This document shows positions 7,788 through 16,244 of a DNA stretch of 64,000 nucleotides, in pieces. Source of the stretch: Nonomuraea fuscirosea (lineage in GTDB: Bacteria; Actinomycetota; Actinomycetes; Streptosporangiales; Streptosporangiaceae); NCBI RefSeq assembly GCF_003001935.1, contig NZ_PVNG01000010.1, positions 302,496-366,495 of the forward strand. Direction: 5' to 3'. The notes under the pieces are model-generated. The model was not told where the DNA came from. It saw nothing but the letters and a program-made list of their open reading frames with translations, and searched no databases. Positions within the stretch are counted from its first letter, which is position 1. Each line of letters opens with the position of its first letter. A program made the translations under genes and the position numbers.

Positions 7788-8315
7788 ATGCGGGTGCGCG
7801 CACTCTTAGCCGTCCTGACGCTCCTGCTGGCCGCCGCGTGCGGGCAGCAGGAGCCGGAGGAGCCGGTCAACGCCGAGGACGTGATGTTCGTGCAGATGAT
7901 GGTCAAGCACCATCGGCAGGGCATCGAGATCGCTAAGACCGGCACGTCGCGCGCGACCACCTCGGAGCTGAAGACGCTGACCGCGGCGATCGAGAGCACC
8001 CAGCAGGACGAGGTCGAGATGATGCTGCGCTGGCTGCACTCCTGGCAGCAGCCGCTCACCCCGGCCTCGGAGGCGCACGACCACCACGGCGGGCAGCCGG
8101 AGACCGACGTCAAGCAGATCCAGGCGCTGAAGGCGTCGAAGAACTTCGAGTACGACCTGTGCAACCTGCTGATCGCGCACCAGGACGACGCCGTGCAGAT
8201 GGCCGCCGGCGAGGTGGCGGACGGGGCGAACCCGGAGGTGCAGCGGTGGGCGGCCCAAGTGCAGGCGTCCCGCCGGGGGCAGATCGACCTGTTGATGGAC
8301 CTGATCAAGAAGTGA
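7788..8315 (+). CDS. DUF305-family lipoprotein
   Basis: A 175-aa exported lipoprotein: signal sequence MRVRALLAVLTLLLAAAC with lipobox LAAAC (Cys18). It is followed by a DUF305 helical domain with the paired motifs MMVKHHRQGIEIAK (near residues 36-50) and IAHQDDAVQMA, the His/Met-rich signatures of the family. A His-rich linker (EAHDHHGGQ) lies between the repeats. DUF305 proteins are often found near copper or metal-handling genes, but none is adjacent here. ATG 7788 has AGGAG six bases upstream. Confidence 0.88.
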   Translation: MRVRALLAVLTLLLAAACGQQEPEEPVNAEDVMFVQMMVKHHRQGIEIAKTGTSRATTSELKTLTAAIESTQQDEVEMMLRWLHSWQQPLTPASEAHDHHGGQPETDVKQIQALKASKNFEYDLCNLLIAHQDDAVQMAAGEVADGANPEVQRWAAQVQASRRGQIDLLMDLIKK

Positions 8316-8388
8316 CCACCTGGGCTGATCCGCCCATATAGCCACAAACCTCAAGAAAACTCCGCTCCTCATAGACGCCAGCGCCGAG

Positions 8389-8405
8389 AAGTGATTAGAT
8401 CACTT
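8389..8405. promoter_or_regulatory. Operator O1 of the FadR-type regulator, overlapping its promoter
   Basis: AAGTGATTAGATCACTT: 7-bp perfect arms with spacer TAG. It overlaps a plausible -10 hexamer TAGATC (8396-8401); an 18-base spacer separates this from TAGACG (8372-8377). Transcription would start about base 8408, so binding would block the regulator's own promoter. A 15/17 match recurs at 22172-22188. Confidence 0.65.
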
Positions 8406-8408
8406 GAT

Positions 8409-9107
8409 ATGTCCGAGGTAGCGCGGCCTACGCTTTCCGACGCTCTCACCGAGCGCATGCTGGAGCTCATCCGTACAGGAGGGCACCGGCCCGGCGACAG
8501 GCTGCCTTCGACCAGGGAACTCTCCCAGCGCTTCGCCGTCACCACTCCTACCCTGCGCGAGGCGCTGCGCCGTCTTGAGGCCACCGGGGCCATCGAGATG
8601 CGGCACGGCTCCGGCATCTACGTCGGAGCCGCCATAGAACGGCTGGTCCTGCCCAACCCCAACATGCGCGAGATCCACGCGGTTCAGCTCCTTGAGCTGC
8701 TCGACGCGCGGATCGTGATCGAGCCCCCGCTGGCCGCCATGGCCGCCGAGCGCGCCGGCCAGGAGGAGCTGGCGCCGCTCAAGCAGGTGCTCGACGAGGC
8801 GGGCAGGCATCTGCGCGGCGAGGACGCCGAGCTGCACGACGCGAACATGACCTTCCACCGGGCCACGGCGCGGCTGGCGGGCAACAGCGTCCTGCACGAG
8901 GTCGTCGACTCGCTGCTCACCGTGCACGGCCCGGAGCAGCGCGAGATCCTGCAGATCTTCGACGACCGGCGCCGTGACTACGAGGAGCACGTGGCGATCC
9001 TCGCGGCCATCGAGGCGCGCGACGCCGCGCGGGCCGAAGAGCTCATGCGCAGCCACCTGGCGGACGTGAAGACGGTTATAGAGCACAGGATGCGATCCCC
9101 CCGATGA
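8409..9107 (+). CDS. GntR/FadR-family transcriptional regulator of the sugar locus
   Basis: Winged-helix N-terminus (DALTERMLELIRTGG, RPGDRLPSTRELSQRF, LREALRRLEATGAIEMRHG, residues about 9-72) plus an all-helical FCD ligand domain (LLDARIVIEPPLAAMAAER, HRATARLAGN, HVAILAAIEARDAARAEELM). I prefer ATG 8409 over GTG 8391. The GTG has no ribosome site and lies inside the operator, whereas the predicted transcript starts at about 8408, making ATG 8409 leaderless. It heads a rightward cluster with the ABC transporter and hydrolase genes. Probably an autorepressor released by a sugar or sugar acid. Confidence 0.85.
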   Translation: MSEVARPTLSDALTERMLELIRTGGHRPGDRLPSTRELSQRFAVTTPTLREALRRLEATGAIEMRHGSGIYVGAAIERLVLPNPNMREIHAVQLLELLDARIVIEPPLAAMAAERAGQEELAPLKQVLDEAGRHLRGEDAELHDANMTFHRATARLAGNSVLHEVVDSLLTVHGPEQREILQIFDDRRRDYEEHVAILAAIEARDAARAEELMRSHLADVKTVIEHRMRSPR

Positions 9108-9140
9108 AAGCCCCCCGATGAGAACCAAGGAGGCCGGCCC

Positions 9141-10391
9141 ATGTTCCGGTCACGTGTGGCCACGCTCGGCGTGGCGGCGCTCGTCCTGACCGCGTGCGGT
9201 GGCAACAGCGCCGAGGCGCCGCAGAAGAAGACCGAGCTGACGCTGTACAACGACAAGGGCGCGTGGACCAAGTACTTCGACGAGATGGGCGCGCTGTCCA
9301 AACAGCGGATCGGTCTCGGCATGAAGCCCACGGGCTACACCGACTCGGCCCAGTACCAGGCCTTCATCAAGGCGTCGTTCCGGACGAAGGTCAAGCCTGA
9401 TCTGTTCACCTGGCAGACCGGGGGGATGCTGGCGGAGGTCGTCAAGCAGAAGCAGGTGGCCGAGACCACCGCCATCTGGCAGGAGGCCATCAAGGCCGGC
9501 GACCTGTCGCAGGACCTCCTGCCCTACTACACGGTCGGCGGCAAGCAGTACTGCGTGCCGATGAACGTCGCCTACTGGGGGATGTTCTACAACAAGAAGA
9601 TCTTCGACAAGTACGGGCTCAAGCCGCCGCAGACCTGGGACGACCTGGTCGCCACCGCCGAGACGCTGAAGAAGAACGGCGTCAAGGCCTTCTACCACAC
9701 CAGCGTGCTGTTCTCCTTCGTCTGGTTCGAGCAGCTCCTCGCCGGCACCGACCCCGACCTGTACGACCGCCTGTCCACCGGCAAGGCCAAGTACACCGAC
9801 CCGGGCGTGGTCCAGGTGATGGAGCGGTGGAAGCAGCTCATCGACGCCGGCTACTTCATCAACCCGGGCGACAAGACCGACCCCGGCGACGTGCTGAAGA
9901 ACGGCAAGGCCGCGATGGTCTCGTTCGGCTCCTGGTTCAACACCAGCATGACCACGCGGGACATGAAGGCGGGCACCGACTACGACTTCTTCGTCATCCC
10001 GAACGTGAACCCCGCGCTGCCCAAGACCTCGATGATCTTCGAGAGCGGCCCGCTGTGCTCGCTGACCAAGGCGGACGACCCCGACGCCAGCCAGAAGTAC
10101 CTGAAGTGGTGGACGAGCGCGGAGGCCCAGGAGAAGTGGGCGACCAGCCGCGGCGACGTGAGCGCCAACCCGAAGGTGACGATCGGCGACAAGGCGCTCG
10201 GCACGGTCACCAAGGACGCGGGCGGCGGCAAGTACCGCCTGGTCAACCGCTACTTCGAAGCCACGCCGCCGCCCGTGCTGACCGCCGCCCTGGACGGTTT
10301 CAGCAAGTTCGTCACCGAGCCGGACAGCTACAAGGAGGTCCTGGAGACGATCCAGAAGGCCGCCGACGAGTACTGGAGCACCCACCAGTGA
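9141..10391 (+). CDS. ABC transporter extracellular sugar-binding lipoprotein
   Basis: A 416-aa family-1 solute-binding protein. The lipoprotein signal MFRSRVATLGVAALVLTAC gives lipobox LTAC (Cys19). Features of the family include YQAFIKASFRTKVKPDLFTW, PMNVAYWGMFYNKKIFDKYGL and GKAAMVSFGSW. ATG 9141 is preceded by AAGGAGG. It lies between the FadR regulator and two permease genes, with no ATPase gene in the cluster, so a shared MsiK-type ATPase is presumably used, as usual in actinomycetes. Substrate is probably an oligosaccharide matching the GH38-like enzyme downstream (inference). Confidence 0.9.
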   Translation: MFRSRVATLGVAALVLTACGGNSAEAPQKKTELTLYNDKGAWTKYFDEMGALSKQRIGLGMKPTGYTDSAQYQAFIKASFRTKVKPDLFTWQTGGMLAEVVKQKQVAETTAIWQEAIKAGDLSQDLLPYYTVGGKQYCVPMNVAYWGMFYNKKIFDKYGLKPPQTWDDLVATAETLKKNGVKAFYHTSVLFSFVWFEQLLAGTDPDLYDRLSTGKAKYTDPGVVQVMERWKQLIDAGYFINPGDKTDPGDVLKNGKAAMVSFGSWFNTSMTTRDMKAGTDYDFFVIPNVNPALPKTSMIFESGPLCSLTKADDPDASQKYLKWWTSAEAQEKWATSRGDVSANPKVTIGDKALGTVTKDAGGGKYRLVNRYFEATPPPVLTAALDGFSKFVTEPDSYKEVLETIQKAADEYWSTHQ

Positions 10392-10419
10392 GCGGGGGAA
10401 CGCCTCACGGGATGAGGCC

Positions 10420-11271
10420 ATGAGAAACACCGCTCCCATGTTCGGCCGGTTCAGGTACGGATACGTCGCGCCCGCGGTCCTGCTGGTCGCCGGGCTGCTC
10501 TACGCGCCGTTCGTGTGGACGGCCTACCTGAGCCTGACCCGCTACGACGGCCTCGAACCGCCGGCGTTCGTCGGGCTGGCCAACTTCGCCAAGCTGTTCC
10601 AGGACGAGGCGCTGCTCACCTCCACCCGCAACACGCTCATCTGGGTGATCGGCACCATGGTGCTGCCGGTCGGGCTCGGGCTGCTGGTCGCGGTGCTGTC
10701 GTACGACATCAAGGGCGGCGCGTGGTACCGGGTGCCGTTCATGCTGCCGTACGCGCTGAGCGGCGCCGGCCTCGCCATGGTGTGGAGCCCGATCCTGTCC
10801 CACGACGGCATCGCCAACCTGCTGCTCGGCGTGGACACCGCCTTCCTCCAGGACGCGCCCGCGAACACGTTCGCCATGCTCGCGGTCTGGACCTGGCAGC
10901 AACTCGGGGTGAACACGCTGCTGTTCGTCGTCGGGCTGCAGTCCATCCCCAAGGAGCCGATCGAGGCCGCGCGCCTCGACGGGGCCGCGGGATGGCGGCT
11001 GTTCCGGCACGTGATCTGGCCGCTCATGCGGCCGCTGACGGCGGTCGTGGTCGGGCTCGCGCTGGTGGCCGGGCTGAAGACGTTCGACATCGTGTGGGTG
11101 CTGACGCAGGGCGGTCCAGGACGCAACTCCGAGACGCTCGCGGTGACCATGTACAAGGAGACGTTCGTGGCCAGCGACTACGGCTACGGCTCGGCGGTGG
11201 CCGTGATGCTGACCGTCGTCACCGGGCTGGCGTCCTACCTCTACCTCAAGAGGCAGGTGACGGCCACATGA
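10420..11271 (+). CDS. ABC sugar transporter permease (MalF/UgpA-like)
   Basis: A 283-aa inner-membrane permease with about six helices beginning YVAPAVLLVAGLLYAPFVW. It contains the cytoplasmic EAA loop EAARLDGAAGWRLFRHVIWP that contacts the ATPase. ATG 10420 or ATG 10438 are both possible starts. The stop overlaps the next permease's ATG (ATGA), indicating translational coupling and a one-to-one complex. Confidence 0.9.
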   Translation: MRNTAPMFGRFRYGYVAPAVLLVAGLLYAPFVWTAYLSLTRYDGLEPPAFVGLANFAKLFQDEALLTSTRNTLIWVIGTMVLPVGLGLLVAVLSYDIKGGAWYRVPFMLPYALSGAGLAMVWSPILSHDGIANLLLGVDTAFLQDAPANTFAMLAVWTWQQLGVNTLLFVVGLQSIPKEPIEAARLDGAAGWRLFRHVIWPLMRPLTAVVVGLALVAGLKTFDIVWVLTQGGPGRNSETLAVTMYKETFVASDYGYGSAVAVMLTVVTGLASYLYLKRQVTAT

Positions 11272-12080
11272 TCAGGCGTGCCGTGCTCGTCGTGCTCGGG
11301 CTGGTCTGGCTCGGGCCGACGTACCTGCTGCTCGTCAACGCCTCCCGGCCGGCGAGCTCGTACGATCCCGGCAGCGCCTGGATCCCCTCCGGCGACTTCG
11401 CCCTGTTCGACAACTTCGCGCAGGCGCTGGAGGGCGCCGACCTGTCGCAGAGCCTGGCCAGCACCGCGCTCTACAGCGTCGTGTCGCCGCTGCTCGGCGT
11501 GGTCATCGGGGCGCTGGCCGGTTACGTGATCGTGGTGCTGCGGCTGCGCGGCGGGTTCTGGTGGTTCCTGCTGATCTTCGGCGGCACCGTGTTCCCCTCG
11601 CAGATGCTGCTCGTGCCGCTGTTCGTCGGCTACAGCGACGCCGGCCTGTACGACAGCCGCCTCGGCCTGATCCTCGTCTACACGGCGATCAACGTGCCGC
11701 TGGCCGCGTTCGTGCTGCGCAACTTCTACTCCGGCGTCGCCTTCTCGATCTTCGAGGCGGCGCGGATGGACGGCGCGTCCACGTGGCGCATCTTCTGGCG
11801 CATCTACCTGCCGATCTCGTTCACGGCGCTGACGGCCGTGTTCATCCTGGAGTTCACCTTCATCTGGAACGACCTCATCTTCGGCCTGACCCTCAGCCAG
11901 ACCGAGGAGGTGCGGCCGGTGATGACCGCCATCGCGGGCCTGATGACCGACGTGTACGCGGGCACCCCGGTCCCCGTCGGCCTGGCCGCCGGGCTGGTGG
12001 TCTCGCTGCCGACCGTCGTGCTGTTCCTCGCCACCCAGCGCCTCTTCGCCAGGGGCCTGTCACTAGGGAGTGTTCAATGA
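11268..12080 (+). CDS. ABC sugar transporter permease (MalG/UgpE-like)
   Basis: A 270-aa permease. The first helix is AVLVVLGLVWLGPTYLLL, and the EAA loop is FEAARMDGASTWRIFWRIYL. The terminal LFARGLSLGSVQ resembles the 'F(V/A)xGLTxGAVK' end of carbohydrate permeases. Coupled by ATGA overlaps to the upstream permease and to the hydrolase downstream. Confidence 0.9.
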   Translation: MIRRAVLVVLGLVWLGPTYLLLVNASRPASSYDPGSAWIPSGDFALFDNFAQALEGADLSQSLASTALYSVVSPLLGVVIGALAGYVIVVLRLRGGFWWFLLIFGGTVFPSQMLLVPLFVGYSDAGLYDSRLGLILVYTAINVPLAAFVLRNFYSGVAFSIFEAARMDGASTWRIFWRIYLPISFTALTAVFILEFTFIWNDLIFGLTLSQTEEVRPVMTAIAGLMTDVYAGTPVPVGLAAGLVVSLPTVVLFLATQRLFARGLSLGSVQ

Positions 12081-15013
12081 CCAGCCGGTTGCTGCAGCGC
12101 AGCCTGGGAAGCCCCGACTACGACGGGATCAGGCAGGCGCTGCGCGACGACACCTCCACGCCCGTCATCAGCGTGCGCGGCCTGGAGGTGCGGGTCGCGG
12201 TGCTGCCGCTGTTCACCCACGACGGCCGCCAGGCCGTGCGCGTCTCCAGCACCGAGCCGCTGACGCACGTGCTCGTGGGCGTGGACAGCGGCTCGGGCAA
12301 GGACGTCACGCTGCTGGTGCCCGAGGTCGACGCGCCGCGCGAGCTGACCCTGGAGTGCCGCGACGACGCCGGGGTCGTCGGCACCGCGCGGATCACGGTG
12401 ACGCCGCAGCGCAAGTGGAGCGTGTTCGTGGTGCACCACTCGCACCTGGACATCGGCTACACCGACCCGCAGGGCACGGTGCTGCGCCACCACCTCGACT
12501 ACCTCGACTCGGCGCTGCGGCTGGCCGAGGAGACCGCGTCCTGGCCGGACGACGCCAAGTTCCGGTGGACGGTCGAGTCGTCGATGCCGGCGCTGAAGTG
12601 GCTCGACGCCCGGCCCAAGGAGATGGTCGACTCCTTCGCCGAGCTGGCCAGGGCGGGCCTGATCGAGGTGACCGCGCTGCCGTTCCAGCTGCACACCGAG
12701 GCGTGCTCGACCGAGGAGCTGCACCGCCAGCTGCGCTTCATCGCCCAGCTGGAGCAGCGGCACGGCTTCACCACCAAGTCGGCCATGCACACCGACGTGC
12801 CGGGGGCGGTCGTCGGCCTGGTGGACGCGCTCAGCCAGGCGGGCGTGCGCTACCTGGCCGCCGCGCACAACTGGGCCGGGCGCTCGGTGCCCTACCTGCA
12901 CGGCGGCGACAAGCTCACCCGGCCGTTCCGGTGGCGGGCGCCGAGCGGCAACGAGATCATCGTGTGGTTCACCGACACGCCGCACGGGATGGCGTACATG
13001 GAGGGCAACACGGTCGGGCTGACCGACTCCTACGAGCTGGCCGACGACCTGCTGCCGCGCTACCTGTCCGCCCTGTCCACGCGGGGTTACCCGTACGGGC
13101 CCGGGACGTTCGGCTGGCAGGGGCCCGACGCGCCGAAGGAGCCGTACGAGCTGGACGTGCTGCACCTGCGGGTGCAGGGCGCGCACGCCGACAACGCGGG
13201 CCCGTCGATCGTGCCCGCCTCGATCGCGCGCCGGTGGAACGAGCAGTGGGCCTTCCCGCGCCTGCGCTCGGCGGTGAACAGCGACTTCTTCGAGCACGTC
13301 GAGGAGCACTACCACGACCGGCTCTCCGTGCACGAGGGCGACTGGACCGACTGGTGGGCCGACGGGCTCGGCTCGGGGGCGCGCCCGCTCGGGTACGTCC
13401 GCCGCGCCCAGTCGGCCCTGCGCGTGGCCGAGACGCTGCACACGCTGGCCGGCGTGGACGCGACCGAGCAGATCGACGCCGCCTACGACAAGGTGGCCCT
13501 GTTCAACGAGCACACCTGGGGCGCGGCCAACCCGTGGGAGGACGCCGAGGAGGGCGGCGACTCAGGCGGCCTGCAGTGGACGCGCAAGTCCTCCGGCGCC
13601 TACTCCGCCCAGGACGACGCGAGCGACCTGCTGCACGCCGCGACCCGCAGGTTCGCCGCGGCGCTGTCGGAGCGCGGCACCGAGGGCGGCGCGCTGGCCT
13701 CCTTCGCCGTCTTCAACCCGGCCACCTGGGCCCGCACCGACGTCGTGCGCGCGTTCCTGCCGCGCGACGTGGTGGGCGCGGACGTGCCGATCGCGCTGGT
13801 CGACTCGCGGACCGGTCAGACGCTGCCGCACCACGAGGAGCTGGTGGACCCGGCGGACTGGCCGACCAGGCCGATCGGCCGGCACGTGCACGCGGTCGTG
13901 CCGGACATCCCCGGCTACGGCTACGCCCGCATCGACGTGGTCCCCGGTCAGGCGCAGGCGCCCGAGCCGGTCGAGCTCGACCTGGACGGCGTGATCGAGA
14001 ACGAGTTCTACCGCGTCGCGTACGACGTGCGCGAGGGCTACCTCTGCTCGATCTTCGACAAGCGCGCGGGCCGGGAGTTGATCAACGGCGAGGCCGCGGC
14101 CGGCTTCGGCCAGTACGTCTACGACCAGTACGCCACCGCCCCGCACTTCAACCACCTGTCCGGACACGTCGGCGCGCACGACCGCACCCTGCTCGGCGAC
14201 CGCGCCATCGGCAGGAACGCCACCGTCAAGGAGGTCAGGCGCACGGCCGTGGGCGAGAAGCTGGTCGTGGAGCTGCAGGGCAAGGGCGTCGACTGGATCC
14301 GCACCACGATCGAGCTGCACAACGGCGTGCCCAGGCTCGACCTGACCTACCAGCTCGCCAAGCAGGGCACCCCGGCCAAGGAGGCGGTCTTCCTGGCCTT
14401 CCCGTTCGCCGCGGGCAAGGCCACCGCCTGGGAGCTGACCGGCGGCGTCGGCGGCCCCGACGTGGCGCGGGTGCCCGGCTCGGCCGAGTACATGCTGCCG
14501 ATCAGGCACTGGATCGCCTTCGAGGACCCAGGGCTGAGCATCGCGTGGGCCACGCTGGAGGCGCCGCTGGTGCAGCTCGGCACCATCCACATGCCGTACG
14601 CGCCGTTCCCGCCGACCCTCGACGAGGAGGACGGCACGGTCTACTCGTGGGCGCTGAACAACATCTGGGACACCAACTTCCCGACGCAGCAGCAGGGCGA
14701 GACCACCTTCCGCTACGCGGTGACCTCCAGCACCGAGGCGACCGGCGTCCGGCTCGGTGCCGCGGCCGCGGCCGGGCTGTGCGAGCCGTTCGTCGGCGTG
14801 CTGGTCACCGACAGCCCGGACGTCTCGGAGACGTACGCGTCCGTCGACCATCCCGACGTGCTGATCACCTCGCTCGGCCACGACGGCGTCGTCCGGTTGC
14901 AGTCGCTGGCCGCCGAGCCGGTGCGGGCGACGGTGACGATGCCGGGATTCGAGCCGGCCGAGGCGAGCCTGCCCGCCTACGGGGTGGCCGTGGTCAGGGG
15001 GACGCGTCAGTGA
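12077..15013 (+). CDS. GH38-like glycoside hydrolase, 978 aa
   Basis: Large cytoplasmic enzyme without signal peptide. Near residue 120 is the metal-binding strand HHSHLDIGYTD, the counterpart of the HxHxD site of GH38 alpha-mannosidases. The region after it (FRWTVESSMPALKWL, EVTALPFQLHTEACSTEELHRQL, AMHTDVPGAV, LAAAHNWAGRS) follows the GH38 seven-stranded barrel, and the C-terminal half looks like the beta-sandwich domain. The classical nucleophile segment (DPFGH) is replaced by HTDVPG. It therefore belongs to a divergent GH38-like branch and may not be a mannosidase. ATG overlaps the permease stop. It probably acts on the sugar imported by the adjacent transporter. Confidence 0.8.
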   Translation: MTSRLLQRSLGSPDYDGIRQALRDDTSTPVISVRGLEVRVAVLPLFTHDGRQAVRVSSTEPLTHVLVGVDSGSGKDVTLLVPEVDAPRELTLECRDDAGVVGTARITVTPQRKWSVFVVHHSHLDIGYTDPQGTVLRHHLDYLDSALRLAEETASWPDDAKFRWTVESSMPALKWLDARPKEMVDSFAELARAGLIEVTALPFQLHTEACSTEELHRQLRFIAQLEQRHGFTTKSAMHTDVPGAVVGLVDALSQAGVRYLAAAHNWAGRSVPYLHGGDKLTRPFRWRAPSGNEIIVWFTDTPHGMAYMEGNTVGLTDSYELADDLLPRYLSALSTRGYPYGPGTFGWQGPDAPKEPYELDVLHLRVQGAHADNAGPSIVPASIARRWNEQWAFPRLRSAVNSDFFEHVEEHYHDRLSVHEGDWTDWWADGLGSGARPLGYVRRAQSALRVAETLHTLAGVDATEQIDAAYDKVALFNEHTWGAANPWEDAEEGGDSGGLQWTRKSSGAYSAQDDASDLLHAATRRFAAALSERGTEGGALASFAVFNPATWARTDVVRAFLPRDVVGADVPIALVDSRTGQTLPHHEELVDPADWPTRPIGRHVHAVVPDIPGYGYARIDVVPGQAQAPEPVELDLDGVIENEFYRVAYDVREGYLCSIFDKRAGRELINGEAAAGFGQYVYDQYATAPHFNHLSGHVGAHDRTLLGDRAIGRNATVKEVRRTAVGEKLVVELQGKGVDWIRTTIELHNGVPRLDLTYQLAKQGTPAKEAVFLAFPFAAGKATAWELTGGVGGPDVARVPGSAEYMLPIRHWIAFEDPGLSIAWATLEAPLVQLGTIHMPYAPFPPTLDEEDGTVYSWALNNIWDTNFPTQQQGETTFRYAVTSSTEATGVRLGAAAAAGLCEPFVGVLVTDSPDVSETYASVDHPDVLITSLGHDGVVRLQSLAAEPVRATVTMPGFEPAEASLPAYGVAVVRGTRQ

Positions 15014-16236
15014 AGATCGTCGACATCAGGGCCACGACGGTCGCGGTCCCGCTGGAGGCGCCGCTGCGGCACAGCAACGGCGCCCACTGGGGCCGGTTCG
15101 TCCGCACGATCGTCGAGGTCGAGGCCGACAACGGGCTGATCGGGCTGGGGGAGATGGGCGGCGGGGGCGAGAGCGCCGAGGCGGCGTTCAGCGCGCTGCT
15201 GCCGTACCTGAAGGACCACGACCCGTTCCAGCTCGAAGCGCTGCGCTTCAAGATCGCCAACCCGACGGCGTCGCTCTACAACAACCGGACCCAGCTGCTG
15301 GCCGCGATCGAGTTCGCCTGCCTGGACCTGATCGGCCAGCACCTCGGCGTTCCGGTGCACGACCTGCTCGGCGGGCGCGTGCGCGACCGGGTGCCGTTCG
15401 CCTCCTACCTGTTCTTCCGGTACGCGGCCGAAGGGCATCCCGAGATCCGCACCCCCGACCAGCTCGTCGCGCACACGGCGGCGCTCAAGGCGGCGCACGG
15501 GTTCACCGTGCACAAGCTGAAGGGCGGCGTGTTCCCGCCGGACTACGAGCTGGAGTGCTACCGCGCCCTGGCCGAGGCGTTCCCGGGGGACCGGCTCAGG
15601 TACGACCCCAACGCCGTGCTGTCGGTGGCCGAGGGCCTGCGCTTCGGCAAGGCCATCGAGCACCTCGACAACGACTACCTGGAGGACCCCGTCTGGGGGC
15701 TCGAAGGGCTGCGGATCGTGCGCGAGCAGGTCAAGGTGCCGCTGGCGACCAACACGGTGGTGGTCAACTTCGAACAGCTGGCCTCCAACGTGCTGCGCAG
15801 GGGCGCCGACGTGGTGCTGCTGGACACCACGTTCTGGGGCGGCATCAGGCCGTGCGTGAAGGCGGCCGGGGTGTGCGAGACGTTCCAGCTCGGGGTGGCC
15901 GTGCACTCGTCGGGCGAGCTGGGCATCCAGCTCGCGACCATGCTGCACCTGGGCGCGGTGCTGCCCAACCTCACCTACTCGGCCGACGCGCACTACCACC
16001 AGCTCAGGGACGACGTGATCGAGGGAGGCAAGATGGCGTACTCGGAGGGCGCCATCTCCGTCCCCTCGGGTCCCGGGCTGGGCGTGCGGCTGGACAAGGA
16101 GCGGGTGGCGCGGTACGCGGAGCTCTACCGGGAGCAGGGCGGTTACCCGTACGACCGCGATCCGGGGCGTCCCGGCTGGTACGCCACGGTGCCCAACGAG
16201 CGCTTCGCGGACCCGACGCGCGATATCGCACCATAA
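15010..16236 (+). CDS. Enolase-superfamily sugar-acid dehydratase (glucarate-dehydratase-like)
   Basis: A 408-aa mandelate racemase/muconate cycloisomerase-like enzyme. Catalytic and metal residues can be read: K169-L-K171 (KLKGG), D199 (RYDPN), E225 (LEDP), D272 (LLDTTFWGG) and H299 (AVHSSGELG). The KxK plus His-Asp pair is the pattern of the glucarate dehydratase subgroup, which dehydrates C6 sugar diacids or related acids. GTG overlaps the hydrolase stop (GTGA). The proposed place in the pathway is dehydration of the sugar acid made from the hydrolase product; no aldolase or kinase for the keto-deoxy product is visible here. Confidence 0.85.
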   Translation: MKIVDIRATTVAVPLEAPLRHSNGAHWGRFVRTIVEVEADNGLIGLGEMGGGGESAEAAFSALLPYLKDHDPFQLEALRFKIANPTASLYNNRTQLLAAIEFACLDLIGQHLGVPVHDLLGGRVRDRVPFASYLFFRYAAEGHPEIRTPDQLVAHTAALKAAHGFTVHKLKGGVFPPDYELECYRALAEAFPGDRLRYDPNAVLSVAEGLRFGKAIEHLDNDYLEDPVWGLEGLRIVREQVKVPLATNTVVVNFEQLASNVLRRGADVVLLDTTFWGGIRPCVKAAGVCETFQLGVAVHSSGELGIQLATMLHLGAVLPNLTYSADAHYHQLRDDVIEGGKMAYSEGAISVPSGPGLGVRLDKERVARYAELYREQGGYPYDRDPGRPGWYATVPNERFADPTRDIAP

Positions 16237-16244
16237 TGGGTTGA

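Noticed and set aside
12077..15013. Calling the GH38-like enzyme an alpha-mannosidase
   Set aside because: The canonical nucleophile motif is not present, so only the family-level name is supported.
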